Positions 19,905 to 30,182 of a DNA stretch of 64,000 nt are shown piece by piece. The notes beneath the pieces are model-generated. The model made no database searches, was not told where the DNA came from, and worked only from the letters and a program-made list of their open reading frames with translations. The first letter of the stretch is position 1. Every line of letters begins with the position of its first letter. The position numbers were made by a program, and so were the translations under genes. This DNA is from Izhakiella capsodis (GTDB taxonomy: Bacteria > Pseudomonadota > Gammaproteobacteria > Enterobacterales > Enterobacteriaceae), in contig NZ_FOVC01000013.1 in assembly GCF_900115045.1 (NCBI RefSeq), positions 7,687-71,686 on the forward strand, read 5' to 3'.

Positions 19905-21174
19905 TTATATCTCCATGTTTTAAAGGGAAGTACCAGTGTAAAGGGTTTATGAAAAGATACCCATTTGATGAGTCAAGATATGATTTACTCTCAAGCCAGT
20001 TTTCATCCATATTAATGGAAAAGTTAATGATACGGTTGCCCCATTGCTGATTAAAAGTAGTAATAAAATTATTTAATGCAGTGAGTGAGGTATCGCTAAG
20101 GGAACCACGAATGATGAAAGCGTACCCTCCGGGTGTATTTAGCTGGCGATAATCAATGTGTAGACGCGCCAGACTCTCTTGGGCGTACTGCAACAGCTGC
20201 GCTTTTGTTTTGACGACTGTTTTAACAGTGTCAGCAAAGGGAATTTTTTGCATGGTCATGGCTATTAATTGCTGTTGTAGTTTAATTGATAACGTTTTCC
20301 AGAGCGCGATGATTGGGTGCTGCGGCTGCGTATAATCGATCTCCAATACCGGATAACCCGCATTATTTAGCTGGTCAACCACCTCGTTTTTCTCATGATA
20401 AAGTAAAACAGGAATGGCATCATGATATTTTCCCAGCCTGAAAAGCCCCTCCTGAATCCACTCCATTGTTTGATAATCGTTCGTCAGTATATAAAGATGT
20501 TTATCATTCCTCCCACGGACGATATCAAGGGGCGTAGGCGAACCGCTTAATGCGTTGTTCAGGTTCAAGATTTGGTGATCTCTCTCTGATATTTTATATA
20601 ACATAATTGCTGAGACCAGTAGCACGATGAACAGCGTTATCGAACATACAACCAAGATATAATGCTTTTTAAGATTATGATTACGCTTTACTGCCTGTTG
20701 GCTGTCACCTGCACTCAATTCAGGATTAAGTACAAAGTTCTTGATATCCTCCGACCACTCGTCATCGTCTGCCTTAATAGCGAATCGGATGTGTTCATAC
20801 ACAAACACTTCGTTTATGCGTAGCAGTGTTGAATGACACTCTGTCTCATTCAGTATGTCGACATTATAGCTACTATTAGATTTGCCCTCCTCCTCTTCCT
20901 CTATGGGGGCGGAGAGACGTAAAACAAGATTTGGTGAAGGTGTATTACCAGGGATATAGAGCGTGTTATGTGTATAGCTGACAGCATGCTCACCGACAAA
21001 ATTAAGCATATTATCGGCGTCGACATCCTGCAGAGTTAATGCAGGGGTAATAATTAAAAAATAATCGCCTACTGGAAGATGCAATTCACAGCCGAACATG
21101 GGGCCAAAAAGAATCTTCAGAGTGTACGCTTTTGGCTCATCTGGGATAGGCTTAGTATCGTTTATTTCATTCAT
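19897..21174 (-). CDS. prgH: Inner-membrane ring protein PrgH (SctD)
   Basis: This encodes 425 residues, somewhat longer than Salmonella PrgH (392). It has an N-terminal cytoplasmic FHA-like domain (LKILFGPMFGCELHLPVGDY), one membrane helix at about 170-193 (YILVVCSITLFIVLLVSAI) and a long periplasmic part with repeated ring-building domains. It is the first gene of the leftward operon and its ATG faces the long divergent regulatory region. In Salmonella the prg operon is driven by HilA; no HilA gene lies in this window. Confidence 0.95.
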   Translation of the reverse strand: MNEINDTKPIPDEPKAYTLKILFGPMFGCELHLPVGDYFLIITPALTLQDVDADNMLNFVGEHAVSYTHNTLYIPGNTPSPNLVLRLSAPIEEEEEGKSNSSYNVDILNETECHSTLLRINEVFVYEHIRFAIKADDDEWSEDIKNFVLNPELSAGDSQQAVKRNHNLKKHYILVVCSITLFIVLLVSAIMLYKISERDHQILNLNNALSGSPTPLDIVRGRNDKHLYILTNDYQTMEWIQEGLFRLGKYHDAIPVLLYHEKNEVVDQLNNAGYPVLEIDYTQPQHPIIALWKTLSIKLQQQLIAMTMQKIPFADTVKTVVKTKAQLLQYAQESLARLHIDYRQLNTPGGYAFIIRGSLSDTSLTALNNFITTFNQQWGNRIINFSINMDENWLESKSYLDSSNGYLFINPLHWYFPLKHGDINV

Positions 21175-21767
21175 ATCACTATTTTATATTTAGGCTGCGA
21201 AGTTTTTATCTTAAGGCAGTTAATGATGATAAATTTAAATATTATAAAAAGTCTGTGTTAATCGACATGGTTATCTATTATTATAATTAAGCTTCAAAGT
21301 ATTTCCCCTAATTTTAACCAGCATGTCGCTTCAAAGGTTTTGCTATTTGTCATCAATGGAAAATAGTGGAATCTGTTCGGCGAATCATGACTATGAATTA
21401 TAAAAAAAGCGATGTGTTTCGTGATTCCGTTTATTAATCGTATAAAAATCTCAATAGTTACGTTTAATTCTGTTAGTGTTGATAATCACCAGATCACATT
21501 TTTTCTCTTGCTAGCATATACCAGTGATGACTCTGACCAATATGTGATTCTGGGGAGAGTGATGTGGCGTACTTTTAAGCTCTAATTTATTTTTCAGACG
21601 TGCCGGACCTGATTCTTTGGTATCCGCACCCACCACTTTTTCACTACTTCTGTAATCTATGCGAACGTAATTTCGGTGCACACCTTCAAGTCAGAGTGCC
21701 GACTAAAACATTCTGTTCCGGCATCGAATGTATTTTACCGGTACTCACACAGAAAACCCTCATTAGC

Positions 21768-21789
21768 ACCGCTAATAGCGGTTTTTTTT
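21768..21789 (+). terminator. Rho-independent terminator in the decayed insert
   Basis: ACCGC, loop TAATA, GCGGT, followed by eight T. The stem is short but the T-tract is strong. It has no intact gene in front, so it is probably left over from the inserted segment. Confidence 0.55.
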
Positions 21790-22378
21790 GCCCCGGCATT
21801 TGCAAGGACGCCAGGAGTCGGGTTCGCCGCTTGCAGTTGGCCAGAAATACCGATTAACGCATGATCTCAATATGTTGCGGTGCCGTGTGGCTGATTCGGC
21901 GCCTGACTTATTAATCGTCATAGGGGAGTGCCCCATACTGAATGACGCCAAACTGGAGCTTCAGGTTTACGCCGGTACTGGCGCTCATCCCGGCTATGCA
22001 CTGATCCGACAGCAGACCAAGCTCATACCACTGTGCCTGCCGGACAACAGGTGAATGCAACAGGCCGGATGGCGCGTGCTCGGCCCTTTTTGAAGTGCAG
22101 TACGTGTTGGTTTGATGCTTGAAGTGAAGATCGCAGTGGGCCACGGAAATATCGATATGCGGGGCGATAGGTTGAAAGCCTGCAGCACTTAACCGCAAGA
22201 ACAGGTAAAAATGACTGATGATATTGCCACGTTTATCGCGGTGTCATTGACGTGCAATATCAGTTTGGTGATGAGCGGAAGTTAATGGGGAAAGGTGTAA
22301 GACCGAGTTTAAATTAAGCCAATGCGCGAATTTCACCCAGAAAGAGTACTGTGTTGTATTATGCCATAAAAAATATAT

Positions 22379-22415
22379 TGGTTTATTAATTATTTCTGGT
22401 TTATTAATTAAACCA
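22379..22415. repeat. Direct repeat and dyad upstream of invF
   Basis: TGGTTTATTAATTA occurs exactly twice, at 22379-22392 and 22397-22410, 18 bases apart. The second copy extends into a dyad, TGGTTTA-N5-TAAACCA (22397-22415). Spacing near two helical turns on the same face suggests a binding site for a regulator, about 240 bases before the invF start. Confidence 0.5.
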
Positions 22416-22651
22416 ATGCTCGAATATTACGAAGAGGGCGTAATGCATTATATTATTTCGCATCTAATGTATTGTCTGTTTATTATGATCTTTGCCCCAT
22501 TATTAATAGAGAATATAAGCAATTTAATATTAATTTGTTTATCTAGCGTATAAGAAGGATGAAGGAATATCATATAGCGTTTAGTTTGAAGGAAGTTTGT
22601 AATTTTGCTATTAGCTAAGTAGTACCTGCGATTTGCTTAGGAGCGATATTA

Positions 22652-23518
22652 ATGTCTGTTAGCGATATTAAGCATAATCTTAAAAGAGTTGTCTGTCAGC
22701 GCAATGATGATGTTGGACTAATTACCCAACAATTGAAGGTAAATGGTGAGGTTAGTGAGATAAATAACGCCGTGCTATTTGCCAGGCCATTGACGGTTGA
22801 CTCTGCAATTACCTTCACCCCTGTTCAGGGGAGCAACATGAGCATGTTGGAAAAAGAGAGTATTCGACAGCCTTTTTTATTAGCTACTCTGGATAGAGTG
22901 GACGTATCTTTTTGTGGTGAGTGGTCGGTTGAAATTATTACTATATCGCAGGTGAGTACGCTCTTTTCTTTCCTCGATTTTCAATCCGATCAAAAAAGCA
23001 CTCTTCTTGTTAAATCTTCCGGTGATGATGCCTGTACACCAGAATTTCACAATGATCGCAACATAATTATAACACTCAAGCAGGAAAATAAGACTTTTAT
23101 GGATATGCTTATTTATTCTAAGCTTTATTCAAAAAATGCCCAATTAGAGGGTTTGTTTTCATTTGTAAGAAGCCAGGAAAGTTACTGGATTTCACACTTT
23201 TTATTATCTCAGATAATGAATGATTTTAAAGAGAGTGACACAACTAAAATATACAATGCCAGTAAAGTTTATGGTGTCTCAGAGTCCTACTTTAGAAAAC
23301 TCTGCCAGCAAGCCTTTACCAGAGGGCCGAAGAAGCAATTACGCCTTTGGCGCGCTGCCAATAGCGTATTACAATTGATCGATAAAGAAAGTTCGATATC
23401 CACTATTGCGGGAAATAACGGTTACGCTTCGTCATCTCACTTTTCCAGTGAGATAAAAGCTTTTTTTGGTATGACACCTAGAGAATTTAAAAAACTGGAT
23501 TTTTTATTTCATGAATAA
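22652..23518 (+). CDS. invF: AraC-type activator InvF
   Basis: This encodes 288 residues. The C-terminal 100 residues are an AraC/XylS double helix-turn-helix: KVYGVSESYFRKLCQQAF, then ISTIAGNNGYASSSHFSSEI and FFGMTPREFKKL. The N-terminal part is unassigned, as in other InvF proteins. In SPI-1 systems InvF works with the chaperone SicA to switch on translocator and effector genes once export begins. It opens the inv-spa operon and overlaps invG by 8 bases. The ATG has TTAGGAGC upstream. Confidence 0.95.
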   Translation: MSVSDIKHNLKRVVCQRNDDVGLITQQLKVNGEVSEINNAVLFARPLTVDSAITFTPVQGSNMSMLEKESIRQPFLLATLDRVDVSFCGEWSVEIITISQVSTLFSFLDFQSDQKSTLLVKSSGDDACTPEFHNDRNIIITLKQENKTFMDMLIYSKLYSKNAQLEGLFSFVRSQESYWISHFLLSQIMNDFKESDTTKIYNASKVYGVSESYFRKLCQQAFTRGPKKQLRLWRAANSVLQLIDKESSISTIAGNNGYASSSHFSSEIKAFFGMTPREFKKLDFLFHE

Positions 23519-25274
23519 TTTTTTGGCGAAAGTTATTAATTGTCAGATACTCTTTCTGGGGTTATGTATGCTGTTACCCTCGTCCGCTTTAGCTGACGCG
23601 TCACTCCATGACAATGAAAATATTTATGTTGCTAAGGATAACAGTGTTCAGCAGCTCTTCTTTGTTATTGGCGGTGAGCTGCATAAGCCCTTTATTGTTA
23701 GCAGTAAGGCGGCGGAAAAGCAGGTATCTGGTAATTTTGATCTCAGTAAACCTGCAGCGCTATTCGAAATGGTGGCTACGCGTACTGGGTTGATATGGTA
23801 TGACGATGGCAGTGCTATATATGTATATGATGCCAGTGAGATACAAAGTAGCATCGTACGATTGATGTATGCACCGTTTGATGCGCTTTTAGGTTATTTA
23901 AAATCAACTGGTTTGTATGATAAACGCTTTCCGGTGAGATCTGATTCTGATGGTGATTCAGGTTCATTTTATGTCTCTGGACCGCCAGTTTATGTCCAAT
24001 TGGTGCAAGCGGCAGCTAAGTATATGGATGCAACCTACGCGCGTCCGGAATCTGGTGAGACCACTATTCGAGTTATTAAACTCAAAAATACGTTTGTGAA
24101 CGATCGTAAGTATACTCAGCGTGGTAAAACTATCACGATACCCGGTGTCGCTACGGTACTGAATCAATTAATTGGCCATGCCAACGGTCAAAATAATGAA
24201 CCGGCGGACGCGACGATCAGTGTTGATGATGATACGCGTGGTGCAATAGAGGAGACCGACGCCGCGCCGCGGAGTGATAGCTTTCCATTTTTGTCCTCAC
24301 TAAATCAGGCACCTGTAGCAAAAAAATCTTTCGAAAAAAATAACGCTTCTGATCAGTCGATTAATATCGTCGGCTATTCAGACACCAACAGTTTGTTGGT
24401 AGAGGGTTCAGAACGGCAGGTTAGTTTTGTTGAAGATCTTGTAAGAGCCATTGATGTTCCTAAGAGACAGATTCAGTTATCACTGTGGATTATCGATATT
24501 TCAAAGGAAGATATTAACGAACTGGGGATTAAATGGCAGGGAGCAGCAAAGATTAGCAACAACGGTGTAACGTTTAATACCAGCTCGCTGACACCAGAAA
24601 ACAGCATTCATTTTCTGGCAGACATATCCGCACTTGCCCAAAAAGGTAATGCTCAAATAGTTTCAAGACCAGAAATTCTTACCCAGGATAATGTGCCAGC
24701 CCTGTTTGATAACAACAGTAGTTTCTATGCCAAACTGTTAGCAGAGCGTACTGCATCGCTCAAGACAATAACTTATGGCACGATGATAAGCGTTCTGCCA
24801 CGTTTAGCAGAGGACCAGCACGAAATTGAAATGATCCTCAATATTCAAGATGGCGGCCTTGAACAAAATAACAGTGGGGATACGCAAGATGTTGACCAAC
24901 TTCCTGTAGTGAGCAACACCCAAATAAGCACAGAAGCCCGCGTACCCAATAATTACAGTCTTTTGGTTGGCGGTTATAGTCGCGATGAGGATGAGCATCA
25001 CGATTTTGGGATACCTGGACTCCGTGATATTCCTTACCTGGGACGATTGTTTAATTATAGTTACACCAGCCATCAAAAGATGGTACGTGTTTTTCTTATC
25101 CAGCCTAAGTTACTGAGAAACGATGATACATGGAACGATACTAATGAATCGAATCCAGTATTAGGTCGTACAGTGAGTGGTGGGTTAGTAACCTTAAAGT
25201 CAACGGTTGCTATGCTACGAAGCGCTATAGGGATAAATAAAGAAAGAGACAGTTATGGACATCCGTCGAATTGA
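23511..25274 (+). CDS. invG: Outer-membrane secretin InvG (SctC)
   Basis: This encodes 587 residues, close to Salmonella InvG (562). It has a signal peptide (cut near SSALADA, about residue 28), periplasmic N0/N1/N3 domains (FDLSKPAALFEMVATRTGLI; TNSLLVEGSERQVSFVEDL) and a C-terminal secretin barrel with VPNNYSLLVGGYSRDE and GIPGLRDIPYLGRLF. A C-terminal tail of about 40 residues follows, where a pilotin would bind in other systems. No invH-like pilotin gene lies in the cluster. It overlaps invE by 20 bases. Confidence 0.97.
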   Translation: MNNFLAKVINCQILFLGLCMLLPSSALADASLHDNENIYVAKDNSVQQLFFVIGGELHKPFIVSSKAAEKQVSGNFDLSKPAALFEMVATRTGLIWYDDGSAIYVYDASEIQSSIVRLMYAPFDALLGYLKSTGLYDKRFPVRSDSDGDSGSFYVSGPPVYVQLVQAAAKYMDATYARPESGETTIRVIKLKNTFVNDRKYTQRGKTITIPGVATVLNQLIGHANGQNNEPADATISVDDDTRGAIEETDAAPRSDSFPFLSSLNQAPVAKKSFEKNNASDQSINIVGYSDTNSLLVEGSERQVSFVEDLVRAIDVPKRQIQLSLWIIDISKEDINELGIKWQGAAKISNNGVTFNTSSLTPENSIHFLADISALAQKGNAQIVSRPEILTQDNVPALFDNNSSFYAKLLAERTASLKTITYGTMISVLPRLAEDQHEIEMILNIQDGGLEQNNSGDTQDVDQLPVVSNTQISTEARVPNNYSLLVGGYSRDEDEHHDFGIPGLRDIPYLGRLFNYSYTSHQKMVRVFLIQPKLLRNDDTWNDTNESNPVLGRTVSGGLVTLKSTVAMLRSAIGINKERDSYGHPSN

Positions 25275-26370
25275 AGGTATCGATTATCGACAAAGAGTTT
25301 TCATGTCAGAAAGCTATAAGGAACAACCTGCGACGGATGCTGAAGAAAATGTTCAGTCACTCAATTTGCTGGAGGAGATGCTCAGCTCCAGTAATGAAAT
25401 GGCGGAACTACTTTCCGAATTTGGACGCTCTGGAAAGTTAGGGCGTAAAAATAACGATACTGACAACGACTTTGTTTCGTCGATGGTTGACGATCAAGCC
25501 GATGAAAAATTAATTACACTGATACAAGAGGTGGCTAAACTTAAGCTTACTACTTTAAATAACTTATTAAACTGTGCTCGTAGATATTTTATTAATGATA
25601 GTGATTTGATACTGGCGCTGCGAGAAATGTTGCTCAGTCGAATGCTTTCGGAGTTGAAAAAAAAGAAAATAAGAGAAGCTATTGCTGATTTAGAGAAGTT
25701 TAGCGATATAAGAAAAATGAGGTCAGGTATAAATGTTGGGCGTTCGGCCAGACGTTTCAGCGATAAATCACTCAGTGCGCATGATCTGCGAAACAGTTAT
25801 CTTAATTTCCTGGAGCAGGAGAGGCCTGCAGGATTTATCTATAAGGAAATAATAGATGATTATGGCTTTGAGAACAGAACCCGTTTGTTGGCCTTTTTTT
25901 TATCAGCTTTAGTGGCTGATATTAAGTCCAATCAACCGGGAATTCAATATTCAGAGTTTGGGCCACTTAGCGCCAAACTTACTGATGCACGTACTCTTCA
26001 CACACTGGATCTACTTTTAAATGAAAAATTTTCCAAATTTCCCTTTCGCGATCAGATGAGAAATAAGGATGTAATGCTGGTTGATGCGGATATTGTTGGA
26101 CTTTACATTTATGGATTATTAGATTTAGTTAAATTTAAATCCATGCTGGATTCTTTTAGTAAAAATTTCATGTCCTTTTTACTGGTTAAACATCGTGGTA
26201 CGGTAATACAATCGCTGCGTAGTATTTTTAGTTTAACCCCTGAATTTCTTTTTATCGACTCATACTATTATGAGGCTACGATAGAACATCTTGCTTTTAT
26301 ACTGCTAAAAATACATGAAAAAGAGAGGCGTGTAGGTATCTGGAATGAAAAATATGAGCAGCACTCTTAG
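25255..26370 (+). CDS. invE: Gatekeeper protein InvE (SctW)
   Basis: This encodes 371 residues (Salmonella InvE has 372). It is a helical HrpJ/YopN-type gatekeeper that makes the system export translocators before effectors and binds the SicA-SipB-SipC complex. Visible features are the acidic N-terminal chaperone-binding region (SLNLLEEMLSSSNEMAELLS) and helical bundles such as LREMLLSRMLSELKKKKIRE. The start at 25255 lies inside invG; a second in-frame ATG at 25303 (MSESYKEQ) would also fit. Confidence 0.93.
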   Translation: MDIRRIEGIDYRQRVFMSESYKEQPATDAEENVQSLNLLEEMLSSSNEMAELLSEFGRSGKLGRKNNDTDNDFVSSMVDDQADEKLITLIQEVAKLKLTTLNNLLNCARRYFINDSDLILALREMLLSRMLSELKKKKIREAIADLEKFSDIRKMRSGINVGRSARRFSDKSLSAHDLRNSYLNFLEQERPAGFIYKEIIDDYGFENRTRLLAFFLSALVADIKSNQPGIQYSEFGPLSAKLTDARTLHTLDLLLNEKFSKFPFRDQMRNKDVMLVDADIVGLYIYGLLDLVKFKSMLDSFSKNFMSFLLVKHRGTVIQSLRSIFSLTPEFLFIDSYYYEATIEHLAFILLKIHEKERRVGIWNEKYEQHS

Positions 26371-26390
26371 TCGGTGTAAAGGTTTAAATA

Positions 26391-28442
26391 ATGATTAATG
26401 AACTTGCACTACAAATTCGCAAAAGACCTGAACTCATTATTTTGTGCATAATGATAATGGTGGTTGTGATGTTGATAATCCCATTGCCAACATATGTGGT
26501 TGATTTTCTTATTGGCCTCAATCTGACAATGGCATTACTCATTTTTCTTGGCTCTTTCTATATTTCCAGAGTGCTGGACTTTTCGACCTTTCCATCAATA
26601 TTATTGATTACTACCGTTTTTCGTCTTGCTATCTCTATTAGTACTAGTCGCTTGGTTCTGACAAATGCGGATGCGGGAGAGATAATTTCGAGTTTCGGTA
26701 AATTCGTTATTTCCGGTAATATAGTAGTCGGCTTTGTAATTTTCTTTATCGTCACCATTGTGCAATTTATTGTTATTACTAAAGGATCCGAGCGTATAGC
26801 GGAGGTAGCTGCGCGTTTTTCCCTGGATGCGATGCCGGGTAAGCAAATGAGCATCGATGCTGATCTTAAGGCTGGTGTAATTGATGAAAAAGAATTAAGA
26901 AAAAGACGAAGTGATCTTGAAGCCGAAAGTCAGTTATATGGTGCTCTTGATGGAGCAATGAAATTCATTAAAGGCGATGCCATTGCTGGAATCATAATAA
27001 TTTTTGTAAACCTCATAGGTGGTATTTCTATTGGTGTGTTTCAACATGGAATGGATGTTTCTCAAGCCATGTCAGTTTTTACAATATTGACCATTGGAGA
27101 TGCGCTGGTAGCTCAAATTCCAGCATTATTGATTTCTATCAGTGGCGGACTTATTGTCACCCGGGTTAATAACAGTGAGAATAGAAATCTTGGTGCTAAA
27201 ATTTTGCAGGATATGTTTTCAAATAAATTTATTCTTTTGATTACAGCTGTTTTAGCGATTGCAATGGGTTTGCTGCCTGGTTTTCCACTTCCGGTTTTTG
27301 TTTTGCTTGCTGCAATTTTATTAGGCATTTTCGTTCATGACAAGATGAAGCAGAAGAAAGAGAGTGATTCAGAGTCAATACCAAGGGGAGATGATGGAAA
27401 AGAACAGCCTACGCCGAAAAGTAAACCTGTAATGATTGACGGTGAGTATATCCCTGAGACGATACCTCTCATTATTACCGCCTGGCAAGGATATGAAAGT
27501 TATTTCAATAAGAACAACCTATGTTCACTACTTAAGCGAAACTTTTTTATTGAATATGGAGTGCGTTTACCTGATATTCTGATGAATTATGATCCGCAAA
27601 TGGAACGTGGAAAGCTTAATATTGCGATCAATGAAATTAAAGTAGCTTCTTACGACGTCTTACCCGGCATGTGTAAGATATTGATGCGTGGTGATGAATT
27701 ACAGAACATTGATGACAGTGTACAAAAGATTGATGCGGCTCATGGTGTGACGTATTGGATTCCAGAAGAACGTAGTGAAATTGCGCACGATCTAGGATAT
27801 TTTTCCCGGCCGGCAATTGATGAGTTCTACTTTTGTTTTTCCACACTGTTGGTGCATAATATTTGTGAATTTTTTGGTATTCAGGAAAGCAAAACTCTGC
27901 TTGACGATTTAGAAAGAAAATATCCCGAGCTGCTTAAAGAATGTTTCAGGAATAATACAGTTCAGCGTATTACTGAGGTATTCCAACGACTCCTTCAGGA
28001 GAGGATATCTATTCGTAATATGCGTTTGATACTTGAAGCATTGGTTCAGTGGGCACCGAAAGAAAAAGATCCAATTATGTTAGTAGAGCATGTTCGAGGT
28101 GTTTTATCTCGTTATATATCTAATCGTTTTTCTTCTAATGGACTTATTCGCACGCTTGTCATGTCACATGAAATGGAGGAGCTTATTCGCAGTGGGGTAA
28201 GGCAAACGTCCAATGGTACTTTCATAAATATTTCTCCACCTGAAACTGAAGATATTTTAAAGAGTTTGGAAAACTGTATTAAAAAAAATGGCGTCAATGC
28301 TCGAGACATTATTCTAATGGTATCATTAGATATTCGTAGATTTGTAAAAAAAATTATTGAAGTCAGCTATCCGGAAATGGAGGTTCTTTCCTATGGAGAC
28401 ATATCCTCCGGTGTGAGTGTAGATGTCATTGCTTCTTTATAA
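26391..28442 (+). CDS. invA: Export gate protein InvA (SctV)
   Basis: This encodes 683 residues, the usual length. The N-terminal half (to about 320) has eight membrane segments of the FHIPEP family, with the conserved cytoplasmic loop around FSLDAMPGKQMSIDADLKAG. The C-terminal half is the cytoplasmic domain that forms the nonameric ring receiving substrate-chaperone complexes. Two runs of eight A occur in the last 200 bases. It lies 20 bases after invE with the ATG following a weak ribosome-binding site. Confidence 0.98.
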   Translation: MINELALQIRKRPELIILCIMIMVVVMLIIPLPTYVVDFLIGLNLTMALLIFLGSFYISRVLDFSTFPSILLITTVFRLAISISTSRLVLTNADAGEIISSFGKFVISGNIVVGFVIFFIVTIVQFIVITKGSERIAEVAARFSLDAMPGKQMSIDADLKAGVIDEKELRKRRSDLEAESQLYGALDGAMKFIKGDAIAGIIIIFVNLIGGISIGVFQHGMDVSQAMSVFTILTIGDALVAQIPALLISISGGLIVTRVNNSENRNLGAKILQDMFSNKFILLITAVLAIAMGLLPGFPLPVFVLLAAILLGIFVHDKMKQKKESDSESIPRGDDGKEQPTPKSKPVMIDGEYIPETIPLIITAWQGYESYFNKNNLCSLLKRNFFIEYGVRLPDILMNYDPQMERGKLNIAINEIKVASYDVLPGMCKILMRGDELQNIDDSVQKIDAAHGVTYWIPEERSEIAHDLGYFSRPAIDEFYFCFSTLLVHNICEFFGIQESKTLLDDLERKYPELLKECFRNNTVQRITEVFQRLLQERISIRNMRLILEALVQWAPKEKDPIMLVEHVRGVLSRYISNRFSSNGLIRTLVMSHEMEELIRSGVRQTSNGTFINISPPETEDILKSLENCIKKNGVNARDIILMVSLDIRRFVKKIIEVSYPEMEVLSYGDISSGVSVDVIASL

Positions 28443-28461
28443 ATTAAATAAGGCATAAAAA

Positions 28462-28869
28462 ATGAAATACGATATAGTAGAGCTTATCTCAGAATCGCTA
28501 AAAAAACTTGGTATGGATAATATTATAGATGAAGAGATAAGTAATCATTCTACTATCGCACTCAACATGAAAAATGATATTCCAACTATATATATTAGCA
28601 ATACCGATGACGAAGTCTGGGTCTGGGCGCAACTTATGGAAAATATACCAACCATATTATCTTATAATAGTGCAAATTTAATTCCCCTGATAATGGAACA
28701 TGATGAAAATTATTTCTATGTTGGTCAACCATGCTTATATCCTATTAATGGGTTTATTGAGCTACGTGCTCAGATAAAAGATAATCATCTGCAATCTGCA
28801 GATGATTTCTTACTTATACTGGATCGCTATCTGGATATACTGCAGAGCTATCGTTTAGCACTCGTTTAA
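28462..28869 (+). CDS. invB: Type III secretion chaperone InvB
   Basis: This encodes 135 residues, the Salmonella length. It is a small acidic class IB chaperone with the typical start (ISESLKKLGMD) and the central strand WVWAQLMENIPTIL. InvB in Salmonella serves several effectors including SipA, SopA and SopE. Here the gene in the sipA slot encodes a different protein, so InvB may bind that one. It lies between invA and invC as in SPI-1. Confidence 0.92.
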   Translation: MKYDIVELISESLKKLGMDNIIDEEISNHSTIALNMKNDIPTIYISNTDDEVWVWAQLMENIPTILSYNSANLIPLIMEHDENYFYVGQPCLYPINGFIELRAQIKDNHLQSADDFLLILDRYLDILQSYRLALV

Positions 28870-28886
28870 TTACAGAGGCTGCCTTC

Positions 28887-30182
28887 ATGATTAAGCAATG
28901 TCTGTTGCATCTCGCTCATCCGTTACGCATTCAGGGAAATGTAATTGAGGCACATTTGCCCGGGGCGCGAATAGGCGAGATTTGCGAGATTCAAAAATCC
29001 TTACAGGAACCTAAATCAATTGGCTTTGCTTTAGTCATAGGTTTTAACAAAGAGCATACGTTGTTAAGTTTGCTAAATGATAATCATGGACTCTCTCGTG
29101 AAAATATTTTATTACCAACAGGAAAACCCTTTTGTATAAATGTTCAGGAAAATATAGCTGGAGCTATTATTGATTCAGCTGGAAATATCAAGGGGCGATT
29201 AGATAATATTGAGCAGCCGCGGTTGAATGCTGCAATAACTTTAGATGTTAACGGAACGCCTCGTGATTTCACACATCGCAAACCTATCACAGAAATCATG
29301 GCCACTGGCGTTAGAGCTATTGATGGTCTGCTGACCTGCGGTCAGGGTCAACGAATGGGTATTCTGGCTGCAGCAGGCTGCGGTAAAACCTCCTTAATGA
29401 GCATGATAATTGATCACTCTGAAGTGGATATCTATGTTATAGGTCTGATTGGTGAGCGTGGTCGTGAAGTCTCTGAATTCGTGGATATTCTGAGACGATC
29501 CCCGCGGTGCTCGCAAATTATTTTGGTGTACGCTACCTCAGATCGACCCTGTATTGAGCGCTGCAATGCGGCACAAGTGGCCACTACGATAGCCGAATTC
29601 TTCAGTGACCAGGGTAAAAATGTTTTACTTTTTATCGACTCTATTACCCGTTATGCAAGGGCGCTGCGTGATGTAGCACTGAGCATGGGGGAACTCCCTG
29701 CTCGCCGGGGTTATCCGGCTTCGGTTTTTGAAGCATTACCTAAGCTACTGGAACGCGCAGGGCGTTTTTCAACTGGTTCGATCACCGCCTTCTATACTGT
29801 ACTGATTGAAAACGAAGAAGAGGCAGACGTCATTGGTGAAGAGGTGTGTTCAATTCTTGATGGTCATATTTATCTTAATAAAAAACTAGCAGCAAAAGGA
29901 CATTACCCAGCTATTGACGTAATGCAAAGCATTAGTCGCGTATTTTCAAAGATAACTATGCCACAGCATCAGCAAATGGCTGCACATTTCCGAGACTATC
30001 TTGCCCGCCAAAAAGAGATGCAGTTATTTGTAGATCTTGGCGAATATCATCGGGGAGAGAATCCAGATAATGACACAGCGTTTGACCACAGGGAGCAGAT
30101 GGAAGCATTTCTTAAGCAAGCTATGTCTGAAAAAACCGACATATTAGCCTGTCTGGAGGGTTTAAATGGAAGTTTGGCGTAA
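28887..30182 (+). CDS. invC: Type III secretion ATPase InvC/SpaL (SctN)
   Basis: This encodes 431 residues (Salmonella 431). It is an F1-beta-like hexameric ATPase that strips chaperones and unfolds substrates at the gate. Walker A is AAAGCGKTS with K167; Walker B is NVLLFIDSITRYARA. The catalytic GLIGERGREVSEF stretch is intact. It overlaps the next gene by 17 bases, so InvC and SpaM are translationally coupled. Confidence 0.98.
   Translation: MIKQCLLHLAHPLRIQGNVIEAHLPGARIGEICEIQKSLQEPKSIGFALVIGFNKEHTLLSLLNDNHGLSRENILLPTGKPFCINVQENIAGAIIDSAGNIKGRLDNIEQPRLNAAITLDVNGTPRDFTHRKPITEIMATGVRAIDGLLTCGQGQRMGILAAAGCGKTSLMSMIIDHSEVDIYVIGLIGERGREVSEFVDILRRSPRCSQIILVYATSDRPCIERCNAAQVATTIAEFFSDQGKNVLLFIDSITRYARALRDVALSMGELPARRGYPASVFEALPKLLERAGRFSTGSITAFYTVLIENEEEADVIGEEVCSILDGHIYLNKKLAAKGHYPAIDVMQSISRVFSKITMPQHQQMAAHFRDYLARQKEMQLFVDLGEYHRGENPDNDTAFDHREQMEAFLKQAMSEKTDILACLEGLNGSLA

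Larger units (their letters stand above)
21175..22651. promoter_or_regulatory. Divergent regulatory region between prgH and invF
   Basis: Nearly 1.5 kb separates the two secretion operons. The outer parts are AT-rich and should hold the prgH and invF promoters. The central 600 bases (about 21590-22280) are less AT-rich and look like inserted, decayed foreign DNA with short open frames on both strands but no recognisable protein. No hilA, hilC or hilD-like gene is present, which is unusual for a SPI-1-class cluster. Confidence 0.5.
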